From: an uncultured Alistipes sp.
GTDB taxonomy: Bacteria; Bacteroidota; Bacteroidia; Bacteroidales; Rikenellaceae
Length of the DNA stretch: 64,000 nt
Reading direction: 5' to 3'
Assembly (NCBI GenBank): GCA_944321955.1
Contig: CALUNG010000013.1
Location: forward strand, 1-64,000
This document shows, piece by piece, positions 1 to 7,456 of this stretch; position 1 is the stretch's first letter, and each line of letters begins with the position of its first letter. A program made the position numbers and the translations under genes. The notes under the pieces were generated by a model. That model was not told the DNA's origin. It ran no database searches and saw only the letters and a list, made by a program, of their open reading frames with translations.

Positions 1-180
1 ACCTACTATCTGCTCAAGAAGTTGCAGCAGACCAAAGGCAACGTAACCTACGGCGAACTGGGCGACTACATCACCGAGCAGGTCGGGCGTACGGCCATCG
101 TGGAGAATGCCAAGTCGCAGACTCCGACCGTAACGGTTGCACCGGCCCTGGCGCAGACGTGGAAGAGCATGGAGTTCTGA
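1..180 (+). CDS. Caspase-like (peptidase C14 type) protein, C-terminal fragment cut by the window edge
   Basis: The window opens inside a reading frame of 59 codons ending in TGA at 178-180. The peptide closely matches the last 60 residues of the caspase-fold protein encoded at 220-2013: both have a YYLLKKLQQ helix, a GELGDYITEQV segment and the same final TVTVAPALAQTWKSMEF tail. The last 60 or so bases are almost identical in the two genes, so they are recent tandem paralogues or have undergone gene conversion. The catalytic His and Cys would lie upstream, outside the window. The stop is 39 bases before the next start, so the gene is probably the first visible member of an operon running to 7400. 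Confidence 0.8.
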   Translation, partial: TYYLLKKLQQTKGNVTYGELGDYITEQVGRTAIVENAKSQTPTVTVAPALAQTWKSMEF

Positions 181-219
181 AAACCGCAATAAAACCTTTG
201 ACTTTTAACCCTTAACAAC

Positions 220-2013
220 ATGAAAAAACTGATTATACTTGTCGTCTGCTGCCTGATTGCCACGACCGCTATCGGGCAGGATCTGAAACCAATAAAGGGA
301 AGCAACGGCAAATACGGTTATGTAAACACCGAAGGAAAGTTGGTTGTTGATTACATTTACGACGATGCTGGTTCTTTCAGCGATGGCCTTGCTGCAGTTA
401 AATTAAAACGCAAATGGGGTTTTATAAATACCGAAGGGAAAATGGCTATTAATCACATTTACGACTATGTCGGAGTTTTCAGTGAAGGCCTTGCTGCAGT
501 TAAATTAAACGGCAAATGGGGATTTATAAATACCGAGGGAAGACTGGTCGTTGATTGCATTTACTACGACGCTTATGATTTCAGCAACGGCCTTGCCCGA
601 GTTGAATTAAATAGCAAATGGGGATTTATAAATACCGAAGGAAAATGGTTCGATACAAAAGAACAAGGTGAGAGATGGTGGTATATGAATCAGCCCTTCT
701 CCAAATATGCCAAAAACTATGTCGAAACACGTATAAACGAGTGGCAGAAAAAGGGTGAGTTCGAAAAAACCGCAGACTGGCAGGCGCGCGTAAACGAACA
801 GACACGGGAACAGAAGATTGCCGAGTACGTCAAGCAGGCAGAGCAACAATTTATTGCCGAACGCTCCAAAGAGGCCAAAAACACATACACTCTGGGAGAG
901 TACGATGCCGACAACGAGGTATATCTTGTAAAGTACGACGGCAAGGACCTGCTTGTTTCGGTTCCGATTGCCGATGCTCCGGCATTCAAGTCCGGCTGGT
1001 CGTCAATGGCCAAGACCCCGAAGTTCTTTATCGAGAACGACCGTCTCTCCGTAGCAGAGGTTGCATTCAGCATGCCCAACGGCAAGACATACAAATATAG
1101 CAATGCCGCATCGCTCAACTATACCGTAGCGCAGGTCGACTACAACTTCGATCCCATAGAGCTGGATCTACCGACAGGCTCGAACCGTCCCGCCGGTCAG
1201 CAGAACATATCGACGGTAAACGTATCTGTCGGCAAGGCAGACGTCGATACGGATATTCCGCAGTGCAAGAGATCGAATGACCGCACCTTTGCCGTGATTA
1301 TCGCCAACGAGAACTACTCGAAACTGGCAAAGGTTCCCTTTGCGCTCAACGACGGCAAGACATTCGGCGAATACTGCCGTCGCACGCTCGGATTGCCGCA
1401 GTCGAACATACGATTCTACGGCGATGCAACATACGGCACGATGCTCGCCGCGGTGAACGACATCGAGAAGATAGGGTCGGCATACAACGGCGACATACGC
1501 GTGATATTCTACTATGCCGGTCACGGTGCCCCGAACGAGAATACGCAGGAGGCATTCCTGATGCCGGTCGATGCATACGGCGTCGGCACCGAGGCATGCT
1601 ACTCCCTCGACCGCCTCTACAACGAACTGGGGGCACTCGGAGCCAGGAGCGTGACGGTATTTCTCGACGCTTGCTTCAGCGGTGCCACACGCGACGGGGC
1701 AATGCTGGCATCGGCCCGTGGTGTCGCCATAAAGCCGAAAGCAGTATCGCCACACGGCAACATGGTGGTATTCAGCGCCGCATCAGCCGACGAAACGGCT
1801 CTGCCATACAACGAAAAGGGACATGGCCTGTTCACCTACTACCTGCTCAAGAAGCTGCAGCAGAGCGGAGGCGACGTGACGTTCGGCGAGTTGGGAGACT
1901 ACATCACCGAACAGGTCAGACAAAAATCCACCGTCGTAAACCGCAAGAGCCAAACGCCGACCGTAACGGTTGCACCGGCCCTGGCGCAGACGTGGAAAAG
2001 CATGGAGTTCTGA
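220..2013 (+). CDS. Exported WG-repeat protein with C-terminal caspase-like (C14) peptidase domain
   Basis: 597 residues. An N-terminal signal peptide ends near residue 19 (AIGQ). About four WG-type repeats (KWGFINTEG-like) cover roughly residues 25-145. A charged helical stretch (about 155-215) and a linker follow, then a caspase/metacaspase-like fold from about residue 355. The dyad is visible: His435 in YYAGHG and Cys485 in LDACFSG, the usual two strands of clan CD peptidases. WG repeats usually serve as binding modules, and the caspase domain would cleave a protein substrate. Both substrate and trigger are unknown. The signal peptide puts the enzyme in the periplasm or outside, unlike cytoplasmic caspase-like effectors. 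It lies between a paralogous fragment and a WG-only protein with a nearly identical signal peptide. Confidence 0.85.
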   Translation: MKKLIILVVCCLIATTAIGQDLKPIKGSNGKYGYVNTEGKLVVDYIYDDAGSFSDGLAAVKLKRKWGFINTEGKMAINHIYDYVGVFSEGLAAVKLNGKWGFINTEGRLVVDCIYYDAYDFSNGLARVELNSKWGFINTEGKWFDTKEQGERWWYMNQPFSKYAKNYVETRINEWQKKGEFEKTADWQARVNEQTREQKIAEYVKQAEQQFIAERSKEAKNTYTLGEYDADNEVYLVKYDGKDLLVSVPIADAPAFKSGWSSMAKTPKFFIENDRLSVAEVAFSMPNGKTYKYSNAASLNYTVAQVDYNFDPIELDLPTGSNRPAGQQNISTVNVSVGKADVDTDIPQCKRSNDRTFAVIIANENYSKLAKVPFALNDGKTFGEYCRRTLGLPQSNIRFYGDATYGTMLAAVNDIEKIGSAYNGDIRVIFYYAGHGAPNENTQEAFLMPVDAYGVGTEACYSLDRLYNELGALGARSVTVFLDACFSGATRDGAMLASARGVAIKPKAVSPHGNMVVFSAASADETALPYNEKGHGLFTYYLLKKLQQSGGDVTFGELGDYITEQVRQKSTVVNRKSQTPTVTVAPALAQTWKSMEF

Positions 2014-2058
2014 CAGTCGCGACAGCCCTCTGACTTAGAACCTTAAAACCTTAAAATC

Positions 2059-4998
2059 ATGAAACGACTGCTTATACTTATTGTCTGCTGCCTGATTGCC
2101 GCTGCCGCCGCCGGGCAGGATCTGAAGCCGATGCAGGGAGAAAACGGCAAGTGGGGATACGTCAATTCAAATGGCCATACTGTTATAGATTTCAAATATA
2201 ACGGTTCCGACAAATTCAGCCATGGCTTTGCCGCCGTCAAGTGCGGCGGGAAGTGGGGCTACATAAATGACGAGGGAGAGACCGTAATCGAGTTTGCTTA
2301 TGATGGACGTGACCCGTTCAATGAAGGATTGGCCGCCGTAAAGCAGAATGGCAAATGGGGATTTATCGACACCAAGGGCAGGGCCGTAATAGCTCCACGA
2401 TTCGAACGGGCCAGACATTTCGGCCGGATTCCGGCCGCGGAACAATCCGATGCAATAATTTTGTATGATCGATGGGGAGACGCCTGTGTACTTAAAGGCA
2501 AGGCTGATGATATAAGGTTGTTTGCCCCGGTTCGGATCGACGGCAAATGGGGATACATCGATGACAATGGTGATGTAGTCATTGACTGCATCTACGACAA
2601 CGCATACACATTCAAATACGGAAGGGCTGCAGTAGAGCTCGACGGCAAATGGGCGTACATAGATGGCAACGGCAAAAAAATAACCGGCTTCATCTTCGAC
2701 AAGGCATACAATTTCAAAAACAGGTACGCAGCCGTCGTGTTTAACGGTAAGTATGGTTTTATAGATAGCGGAGGAAAGTTTATTACAAAGTGTATTTATG
2801 ACAAGGTCTACAACTTCCACTTCGATTCCTCGACAGCACAACTGGATTGGAAAGGTTACGCGACAGTCCAAATGGACGGAAAATGGGGACACGTAAGTAC
2901 AGACGGCAAGCAGATCACCGAATGCATTTATGACAAGGTCAACAACTTCCACAACGGGTTCGCAACAGTCCAACTGAACGGCAAATGGGGATATGTAAAC
3001 ATCAACGGCAAGCAGATCACCGAATGCGTTTATGACAAGGCATGCAACTTCTTCCGCGGTTTCGCCGCAGTCCGACAGGACGGGAAATGGGGATATGTAA
3101 ACATCAACGGCAAGCAGATCACCGAATGCGTTTATGACAAGGCATGCAACTTCTTCCGCGGTTTCGCCGCAGTCCGACAGGACGGGAAATGGGGATTTAT
3201 AAATGACAACGGCAAGCAGATTACCGAATGCATTTATAACCATGTCGACAACTTCAGCGACGGTTTCGCCGCGGTACAACGAGACAGGAAATGGGGATAT
3301 GTGAACAGCGACGGAAAACAGATCACCGAATGCATTTATGATAAGATGCGCAGCTTCTGCAACGGTTTCGCGGCAGTCCAGTTGAACGGAAAATGGGGAT
3401 ATGTGAATACCGACGGAAAACAGGTTATCGGCTGTTTGTACGACTACGCCGCCGATTTCCCGATGAAGGAAGTATTTACGATTGTCGGATTGGACGGCAA
3501 ATTTGGATATATAGATGCTCTCGGCAATCGAATTACGGAATTTATATACGACAAGGCAGAGAACTTCTCTGACGGAATGGCAAAGGTTAAATCGAATGAC
3601 AGGTACGGATATATAGACGTTCACGGAAAGAGTATCACCGATTGCATGTACGACGAAGTGTATCTGTTCCGCGAAGGTTTTGCCCCTGTTAAATTAAACG
3701 GCAAATGGGGATTCATCGATAAGGAGTGCCGGCCCGTCTGCGATTGCATGTACGATAACGTTCGCGCGTTCTTCAATGGCCACGCCGCTGTAATGTCCGG
3801 AGGCAAATGGGGTTTTATTGACAATGAGTGCCGGCCCGTTTGCAATTGCATGTACGATAACGTTCGCGCGTTCTTCAATGGCCACGCCGCTGTAATGTCT
3901 GAAGGGAAATGGGGCTTTATCAACGCCAAAGGCTCACTTATAACCGAATGCGAATATGACGACGTATCCAATTTCAGGGAAGGGCTCGCTGCAGTCATGC
4001 AAAACGGCAAATGGGGATACGTCGACACCAAAGGATATACCGTTGTCGAATGCAAATACGATAGTGCAGAACAGTTCTACAACGACTTTGCTGCCGTCGA
4101 ATCCGGTAACATGTGGGGATATATCGACCGCAAGGGCAAACCCATTACAGACTTCATTTATGACAGAGCATTCAACTTTGACAAAGAAGGCTTTGCCAAA
4201 GTGGAGATCAAAGGTAAACGGGGACTCATCGATACCAATGGCAGACCCATTACAAACGTCATTTACGACAGAATATACTCCTTTGACAAAGAGGGTTTTG
4301 CCAAGGTCGAATCGGCAGGCAAATGCAGTTTCATAAACAGGAAAGGCAAACAGATCAGTGATCTCATATATGACCGAGCAATTGTTTTCAATGAAGGCCG
4401 GGCAGCGGTAAAATCAGACAACAGGTGGGGAATCATCGATACCGAAGGCAGACAGATTACAGAGTGCATCTACGATCTGGCAGGCTTATTTTTAGACGGA
4501 TTATGCGCTGTAGAGTTGGATGGCAAGTGGGGTTACATAAACAAAGATGGCAAACAGACAGTCGAATGCCGGTATGACCAACGCGACAAATTCTGCAACG
4601 GTCTTTCCCCGGTCAAGCTTGACGGCAAATGGGGATATATCGACAATAATGGCAATACGGTTATTGCCCCCACATACGACAAGGCCAACGTATTCAACAG
4701 CGGGCAGGCATTTGTCAGGCTCGACGGCAAGTGGAGAAGCATCGACACCAAAGGCAGGCCGCAGACAGATCGCATTTACGACGACATCATGCCGTTTGGC
4801 AAGAGACTGACCGGAGTAAGACTCAACGGGAAGTGGGGAATCATAAACCACAAGGGCAAGCAGGTCGTCGACTGCATTTATGACCGGATATTCGAACTCG
4901 ACAGGAACGGAGTCGCAAGAGCCATATTGAATGGCACGATCGGTTATATCGACACCCGAGGAAAATGGATAAACACGGAAACTCAAAAGGTAAAATAA
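2059..4998 (+). CDS. Exported protein made of about 27 WG repeats
   Basis: 979 residues. The signal peptide (MKRLLILIVCCLIAAAAAGQ) and the following DLKP..G.NGKWGYVN are near copies of the start of the preceding gene. The rest is a solenoid of about 27 repeats of roughly 34 residues each, shaped like GKWGYIN..GK.IT.CIYD.A..F..G.AAV. I see no catalytic domain. Two adjacent repeat pairs are nearly identical in DNA (2983-3196 and 3724-3899), which shows recent unit duplication. Several later repeats have lost the Trp (KRGLID, KCSFIN, TIGYID). WG solenoids are generally taken to be interaction scaffolds. Given its neighbour, it could be a non-catalytic partner of the WG-caspase protein, but that is inference. 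The gene is visibly A+T-richer than the rest of the window. Confidence 0.85.
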   Translation: MKRLLILIVCCLIAAAAAGQDLKPMQGENGKWGYVNSNGHTVIDFKYNGSDKFSHGFAAVKCGGKWGYINDEGETVIEFAYDGRDPFNEGLAAVKQNGKWGFIDTKGRAVIAPRFERARHFGRIPAAEQSDAIILYDRWGDACVLKGKADDIRLFAPVRIDGKWGYIDDNGDVVIDCIYDNAYTFKYGRAAVELDGKWAYIDGNGKKITGFIFDKAYNFKNRYAAVVFNGKYGFIDSGGKFITKCIYDKVYNFHFDSSTAQLDWKGYATVQMDGKWGHVSTDGKQITECIYDKVNNFHNGFATVQLNGKWGYVNINGKQITECVYDKACNFFRGFAAVRQDGKWGYVNINGKQITECVYDKACNFFRGFAAVRQDGKWGFINDNGKQITECIYNHVDNFSDGFAAVQRDRKWGYVNSDGKQITECIYDKMRSFCNGFAAVQLNGKWGYVNTDGKQVIGCLYDYAADFPMKEVFTIVGLDGKFGYIDALGNRITEFIYDKAENFSDGMAKVKSNDRYGYIDVHGKSITDCMYDEVYLFREGFAPVKLNGKWGFIDKECRPVCDCMYDNVRAFFNGHAAVMSGGKWGFIDNECRPVCNCMYDNVRAFFNGHAAVMSEGKWGFINAKGSLITECEYDDVSNFREGLAAVMQNGKWGYVDTKGYTVVECKYDSAEQFYNDFAAVESGNMWGYIDRKGKPITDFIYDRAFNFDKEGFAKVEIKGKRGLIDTNGRPITNVIYDRIYSFDKEGFAKVESAGKCSFINRKGKQISDLIYDRAIVFNEGRAAVKSDNRWGIIDTEGRQITECIYDLAGLFLDGLCAVELDGKWGYINKDGKQTVECRYDQRDKFCNGLSPVKLDGKWGYIDNNGNTVIAPTYDKANVFNSGQAFVRLDGKWRSIDTKGRPQTDRIYDDIMPFGKRLTGVRLNGKWGIINHKGKQVVDCIYDRIFELDRNGVARAILNGTIGYIDTRGKWINTETQKVK
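2983..3196 (+). repeat. Tandem 102-bp WG-repeat duplication, exact
   Basis: Bases 2983-3094 are repeated without mismatch at 3085-3196, an offset of 102 bp (34 codons, one WG unit). Synonymous divergence elsewhere in the gene makes this a recent in-frame duplication, and a likely site of repeat-number change. Confidence 0.9.
3724..3899 (+). repeat. Second 102-bp WG-repeat duplication, near exact
   Basis: Bases 3724-3797 recur at 3826-3899 with two mismatches, again at a 102-bp offset. The unit encodes the unusual ECRPVC.CMYDNVRAFFNG variant, found in just these two adjacent repeats. Confidence 0.85.
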
Positions 4999-5016
4999 AA
5001 AAATAAACTGAAAGAC

Positions 5017-5916
5017 ATGAAAATACTACGAGCCATATTATTTCTTTGTGGCTTGATAATCAGTTCGACGGCATTGGCACAACAAACAGATGTTCCGGAA
5101 TGGTTTTTCAACAACGACGGGAAGACATACATAGGAGTTTCGATGCCGGGAGCACCGCGCGAACAGGCCGTATTGTGCGCGCTGTTATATATGATGTTCG
5201 ACATCGGCTCAGTCAATGTGGATTCGGCAACCGATTCGCATGAAGTTTTCGCAGATGGTAAGCGGACATACGATTCGCAATCTCACAAGGCATGGAACGG
5301 AGACTCCAAATGCGATTACGATATAATACGTGAAGAGAGACTCGACAGCGGAGAGACCATAATATCCATAGCACCAGGCACCACATGCCATGCCGATATC
5401 CGGTTTGTCGGTGAATCCTCGTTGAGCGCCACAGAAGGCAAGACACAAAGTGAGATCAACATGACCGCGATGTCGAGTGATGGTATAATGTGGAGTTTCA
5501 CAAGCAAGAGAGCGGGTAACGGAGCTGCAACAGTAAAGAGTCGTTATATTACAGCCGACGGGAAAGAGATCGCATACACAGGAGAGTCCATAACCTATGG
5601 CGACAACGTTCATGGGCAGGAGTTACTGAACGATATGCCCGTTGATCTCGAGAGTGAAATATATGTCAGCCCACAATTCGTACGGCTCGAGCCATGTCTT
5701 GGCGCTGCACTCGTTGAGAACCTGCTATCAATGCCGCTTGGGGCACTTAAGCAACAAACAACCTCTCAGACCAAGAGCTCTCCCGACGGGAAAAGCAGTG
5801 AATCAATTACAGAGACCACAAGAAGCGGCAAGTTACCGCCGACACGATTCATAAACATATCAGTTGAAGACAACATGCTGAAAGCATTGGTTCAAACAGA
5901 TACAACCGAAAAGTAG
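5017..5916 (+). CDS. Exported protein of unknown function, possibly LPP20-like
   Basis: 299 residues with a clear signal peptide (about 1-21, STALAQ). The segment just after cleavage (VPEWFFNNDGKTYIGVS...EQAVLCALLYMMF) resembles the start of LPP20-type domains, where a Pro-x-Trp is followed by a Tyr/Gly-Val strand and an Ala-rich helix, but the match is by eye and weak. There is no lipobox Cys. The C-terminal part is rich in Ser/Thr and Lys (about 245-285), as in a flexible tail. The gene sits 18 bases after the WG-repeat gene and 5 bases before the transglutaminase-like gene, so it is almost certainly cotranscribed. Base composition is as A+T-rich as the WG gene. I assign no function. Confidence 0.6.
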   Translation: MKILRAILFLCGLIISSTALAQQTDVPEWFFNNDGKTYIGVSMPGAPREQAVLCALLYMMFDIGSVNVDSATDSHEVFADGKRTYDSQSHKAWNGDSKCDYDIIREERLDSGETIISIAPGTTCHADIRFVGESSLSATEGKTQSEINMTAMSSDGIMWSFTSKRAGNGAATVKSRYITADGKEIAYTGESITYGDNVHGQELLNDMPVDLESEIYVSPQFVRLEPCLGAALVENLLSMPLGALKQQTTSQTKSSPDGKSSESITETTRSGKLPPTRFINISVEDNMLKALVQTDTTEK

Positions 5917-5921
5917 ACAAT

Positions 5922-7400
5922 ATGGCACACGTCAAATTAATTTCGAGAGCAGCTGCGTTGACAGCGGCCGCCATCTGTACCACAGCAAACGTATCGGCAC
6001 AGAGTTTCGACGAGATGCGCCAACGGTACGAAACCTTCAAACAGCAGGCGCAGCAGGAGTATGAGGATTTCCGCAAGAAGGCCAACGAGGAGTACGTGCA
6101 GTTCATACGCGACGCCTGGCAGCGCTACGAGGCACAGCCGGCGGAACCGGCTCCCATGAAGCCGAAACCTCCCGTAATACCGACGGCCAAACCTGTTGAC
6201 AACCCGCAGCCGCGCGAGCTGCCCGTGAGCGAGGTGATCACGCCGGAACCCGCTCCGGTCACACCGCCACAACCGCTGGAACCCATCCCGCAACAGCCGT
6301 CATCACCGTCGCTGCGCGAGGTGGCATTCGACTTCTACGGTACTCCCTGCACCGTCCGGGTAAATGCTGGCGATACGGCTCGTCTGCGCGGTTACGACGA
6401 AGAGGATGTAGCCGACATGTGGCAGCAACTGAGCGACAGCGGTTTCGATGCCGCCGTTGCCGACTGCCTGCAGCTGCGCAGCACCATGAATCTGTGCGAC
6501 TGGGCATACCTGACCCTCGCCGGACGTTTTGCCGAGACATACTGCGGCGGCAAGGGCAACGACGCCGTCGTCGTACAGGCCTACATACTCACGCAATCGG
6601 GATACAAGGTCCGCATGGCGCGTGCCGACGACAGGCTGACGGTACTCATGCCCTCCGAAAACGAGATCTGGAGCTATTCGTTCATCAGCCGCGACGACTG
6701 CCGTTACTATATTCTCGACCGCAGCCTCAAGGGCAGCGCCTTCTATGTCTGTGACGTACCGTTCCCGGGCGAGAAGTTTTCGTCGCTCTACATGCAGTCG
6801 CAACCCGAGTTTGCCGTCGAACCGACAGCCCGACGCGAGTTCAGGGCCGAACGCTACCCGCAGATCGCGGTCACGGCCGACACCAACGAACACCTGCTCG
6901 AATTCTACAACGGCTATCCCCTCACCAACGACTGGGACATGTATGCGTACGCATCGCTCAGCGACCGGCTGAAGGGCGAGCTCTACCCCGTACTTCGCAA
7001 CGCCATTGCCGACAAGAGCGAAGCCGAAGCAGCCAACATGCTTCTCGACTTCGTGCAGACGGCTTTCGAATACAAGACCGACGACGAGCAGTTCGGTTAC
7101 GAACGCCCGCTCTTCGGAGACGAGACGTTCTACTACCCCTACTGCGACTGCGAAGACCGTTCGATACTCTTTTCGATACTGGTGCGCGATCTGCTCGACC
7201 TCGATGCGGCACTCGTCTCCTACCCCAACCATCTTGCCACGGCCGTATGCTTCACCGATTACGTTCAGGGCGACTACATAGTTCTGAACGGACGGCGCTA
7301 CACCGTCTGCGACCCTACATACATCGGAGCCGACATCGGCATGACAATGCCCGACATGGACAACGCGAGTGCCGAGGTGATTCTGCTGAACAGAGAGTAA
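5922..7400 (+). CDS. Exported coiled-coil / Pro-rich protein with transglutaminase-like cysteine protease core
   Basis: 492 residues. Signal peptide about 1-27 (ANVSAQ). Residues about 30-68 form an amphipathic helix rich in Glu, Gln and Phe/Tyr, a probable coiled coil. Residues about 68-130 are a Pro-rich linker (PAEPAPMKPKPP..., PEPAPVTPPQP). The C-terminal half carries a transglutaminase-like triad in the right order and spacing: Cys410 in CDCEDRS, His437 in NHLATAV and Asp464 in VCDPTY. Bacterial proteins of this fold are mostly cysteine proteases or amidases rather than cross-linkers. The Pro-rich linker suggests that it spans the periplasm or reaches the cell wall. It is the last gene of the run starting before base 1 and is followed by a strong hairpin. 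Confidence 0.75.
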   Translation: MAHVKLISRAAALTAAAICTTANVSAQSFDEMRQRYETFKQQAQQEYEDFRKKANEEYVQFIRDAWQRYEAQPAEPAPMKPKPPVIPTAKPVDNPQPRELPVSEVITPEPAPVTPPQPLEPIPQQPSSPSLREVAFDFYGTPCTVRVNAGDTARLRGYDEEDVADMWQQLSDSGFDAAVADCLQLRSTMNLCDWAYLTLAGRFAETYCGGKGNDAVVVQAYILTQSGYKVRMARADDRLTVLMPSENEIWSYSFISRDDCRYYILDRSLKGSAFYVCDVPFPGEKFSSLYMQSQPEFAVEPTARREFRAERYPQIAVTADTNEHLLEFYNGYPLTNDWDMYAYASLSDRLKGELYPVLRNAIADKSEAEAANMLLDFVQTAFEYKTDDEQFGYERPLFGDETFYYPYCDCEDRSILFSILVRDLLDLDAALVSYPNHLATAVCFTDYVQGDYIVLNGRRYTVCDPTYIGADIGMTMPDMDNASAEVILLNRE

Positions 7401-7417
7401 CAAACCTTGCATACATG

Positions 7418-7454
7418 CGAACGAGGGTGTTTCTCAGGGAGACACCCTCGTTCG
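7418..7454. terminator. Hairpin between convergent genes, likely bidirectional terminator
   Basis: A perfect 13-bp stem (cgaacgagggtgt at 7418-7430 with acaccctcgttcg at 7442-7454) and an 11-base loop. It lies 18 bases after the transglutaminase-like gene and 3 bases beyond the stop of the convergent outer-membrane gene. The T-runs are short on both sides. Confidence 0.8.
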
Positions 7455-7456
7455 TT

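Noticed and set aside
2983..3899. Regular short repeats that could suggest a CRISPR-like array
   Set aside because: The 102-bp units are in frame and encode WG repeats; there are no spacers of constant length and no cas genes.
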